This document shows positions 63,023 to 64,000 of a DNA stretch of 64,000 nucleotides, in pieces. The stretch comes from Rhodococcus tibetensis. Its GTDB lineage: Bacteria; Actinomycetota; Actinomycetes; Mycobacteriales; Mycobacteriaceae. Within the stretch, counting starts at the first letter, position 1; the number at the start of each line of letters is the position of its first letter. The stretch covers positions 1 through 64,000 of the forward strand of contig NZ_JANFQF010000015.1 in assembly GCF_024438035.1 (NCBI RefSeq), given 5' to 3'. The translations under genes were made by a program, and so were the position numbers. The notes beneath the pieces are model-generated. The model was not told the DNA's origin and did not search any database. It worked only from the letters and a program-made list of their open reading frames with translations.

Positions 63023-63876
63023 CTACCACATCCACACTGACCGACACCGCGATCGGTACCCGGCTGACTCGGCCCGACGTCAAGCCTGCGGGACTGGCAC
63101 GTCAATCGTGGATCGTCGTGCGCCGGAACCTCACCCATATCAAGCGAATGCCCGAGATGCTGCTGGATGTCACCATCCAGCCGGTGATGTTCGTTCTGCT
63201 GTTCGCCTACGTTTTCGGTGGGTCGATCACGACATCGGGCGCGAACTACCGCGAATGGCTACTCCCCGGCATCATGGCTCAAACAATGGTGTTCTCCTGC
63301 TTCGTGGTCGCCGTGGGCTTGAATTCGGATCTCGACAAGGGCATCGTCGATCGCTTCCGGTCGCTACCGATTTCACGGTCGTCGATCCTCATCGGCCGAA
63401 GCGTATCCAGCATCATCCACTCCAGCATCGGCGTCGTCGTCATGTCGCTGACCGGCCTCCTCATCGGCTGGCGCATCCACAACGGCTTCGGCGAGGCGGT
63501 ACTCGCGTTCGCGCTGCTGTTGCTGTTCGGCTTCGCCATGATCTGGTTCGGCATCCTCGTCGGATCGTTGATGCGGTCGGTCGAGGCGGTCCAGGGGTTC
63601 ATGTTCACCTCGATGTTCCCCATCACGTTCCTGGCCAATACCTTCGCACCCACCGAACAGATGCCGACCTGGTTGCGGACCATCGCGGAATGGAATCCGA
63701 TCTCCGCACTCGTGCAAGCCATGCGCCAACTGTGGGGTAACGCTCCGGCAGCACCTCCCAGCGCGGCGTGGCCGCTGCATCACGCGGTTCCCGTCACGAT
63801 CGGCTGGTCACTGCTCCTGATCGCGATCTTCGCGCCCCTCGCCGTGCGTGCGTTCCTGAACAGGACCCGCGACTGA
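63019..63876 (+). CDS. ABC-2 type transporter permease (DrrB-like)
   Basis: The 285-residue product has six hydrophobic segments and the ABC-2 core (RNLTHIKRMPEMLLDVTIQP near the N-terminus, AYVFGGSI, DLDKGIVDRFRSLPISRSSI, then the terminal helices with AEWNPISALVQAMRQLWGN). It overlaps the ATPase gene by ATGA, which makes the two a coupled DrrAB-type pair in the membrane. The substrate is unknown. Confidence 0.9.
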   Translation: MTTTSTLTDTAIGTRLTRPDVKPAGLARQSWIVVRRNLTHIKRMPEMLLDVTIQPVMFVLLFAYVFGGSITTSGANYREWLLPGIMAQTMVFSCFVVAVGLNSDLDKGIVDRFRSLPISRSSILIGRSVSSIIHSSIGVVVMSLTGLLIGWRIHNGFGEAVLAFALLLLFGFAMIWFGILVGSLMRSVEAVQGFMFTSMFPITFLANTFAPTEQMPTWLRTIAEWNPISALVQAMRQLWGNAPAAPPSAAWPLHHAVPVTIGWSLLLIAIFAPLAVRAFLNRTRD

Positions 63877-63945
63877 ATCCGCCAGAAGGCGCCCCAGCGT
63901 CCGATCCACCGCGGCACCGGGCATCTCGGCGCTAACGTGGTTCCG

Positions 63946-64000
63946 GTGACGTACACACCCGATCCGCGCGTCGACGCCTACATCGATGCCTTGCCGGAGT
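63946..64000 (+). CDS. Start of a DUF1801-like protein (partial)
   Basis: GTG 63946 opens TYTPDPRVDAYIDALPE up to the window edge, the usual N-terminus of DUF1801 (iron-chaperone-like) proteins. The rest is outside the window. Assignment rests on 18 residues only. Confidence 0.45.
   Translation, partial: MTYTPDPRVDAYIDALPE

Noticed and set aside
1-64000. CRISPR arrays, rRNA and tRNA genes
   Set aside because: Read through on both strands; no direct-repeat/spacer array and no cloverleaf or rRNA sequence was recognised.

Overview
The window is high-GC actinobacterial DNA. A mycolate-group host, most likely Rhodococcus or a close relative, fits best: several P450s, a PknK-type kinase next to catabolic genes, DrrAB-type transporters, many acyl-CoA enzymes, and dense ATGA/TGATG translational coupling. 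The identification rests on protein character only; there is no rRNA or tRNA in the window. The many decayed plasmid, transposon and recombinase pieces suggest an accessory island or a large plasmid.

Layout. 0-5.4 kb: the 3' end of a gene, then a block bounded by inverted repeats of about 100 bp that holds a broken tyrosine recombinase, a helicase-associated-repeat protein, a secreted HNH nuclease lipoprotein and a small membrane protein, followed by a TnsA-like fragment. 5.4-9.3 kb: a flavoprotein with the active-site signature of nitroalkane oxidase, an AraC-type regulator and an aldehyde dehydrogenase, which could form a nitroalkane to aldehyde to acid route. 9.3-15.3 kb: a tandemly duplicated lipoprotein hydrolase / beta-lactamase-like module, one copy intact and one decaying. 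15.3-18.2 kb: a plasmid graveyard with an IS110 fragment, a ParA-ParB deletion fusion, a perfect 36-bp palindrome that may be a parS, and a frameshifted HNH gene. 18.2-24.8 kb: a 1265-residue secreted YVTN beta-propeller protein with a recently amplified 126-bp repeat, and a large LuxR-type ATPase regulator.

25-36.2 kb is an aromatic ring-cleavage cluster: P450, SDR, Tat-exported amidohydrolase, TetR regulator, extradiol dioxygenase, FAH hydrolase, MhpA-type hydroxylase, a second P450 and its 3Fe-4S ferredoxin. Its acyl-CoA ligase, ferredoxin reductase and HpaI aldolase survive only as fragments. Palindromes of the TGACGATATCGTCA type mark a TetR regulon.

36.5-50.9 kb is the most coherent and interesting part. 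It holds an SDR, three luciferase-like (LLM) flavin monooxygenases, an acyl-CoA ligase, an alpha/beta hydrolase fused in frame to one LLM protein, a second SDR, a SnoaL-like protein, a flavin reductase, a dedicated ribBA, a GAF/PucR-type regulator, and a kinase/acyl-CoA-dehydrogenase pair that looks like a split ACAD10/11 (LvaA/LvaC-like). I infer a two-component monooxygenase pathway, perhaps for an alicyclic or terpenoid ketone, that carries its own FMN supply. The ring product would be opened by the hydrolase, CoA-activated, and its 4-hydroxyacyl-CoA handled by the kinase/ACAD pair. A 16-bp operator-like repeat (TTGTRRN4CYACAA) occurs at three promoters of this cluster and once inside the ligase gene.

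51-64 kb: a LysR remnant, pknK preceded on its strand by two tandem tryptophan-rich small ORFs (33 and 35 aa), a DUF808 membrane protein, acyl-CoA dehydrogenase and Nramp remnants, a methyltransferase behind a perfect palindrome, a glycerate kinase with a FadR-like operator, a SUMF1-fold protein, a DrrAB-type ABC exporter and the start of a DUF1801 gene.
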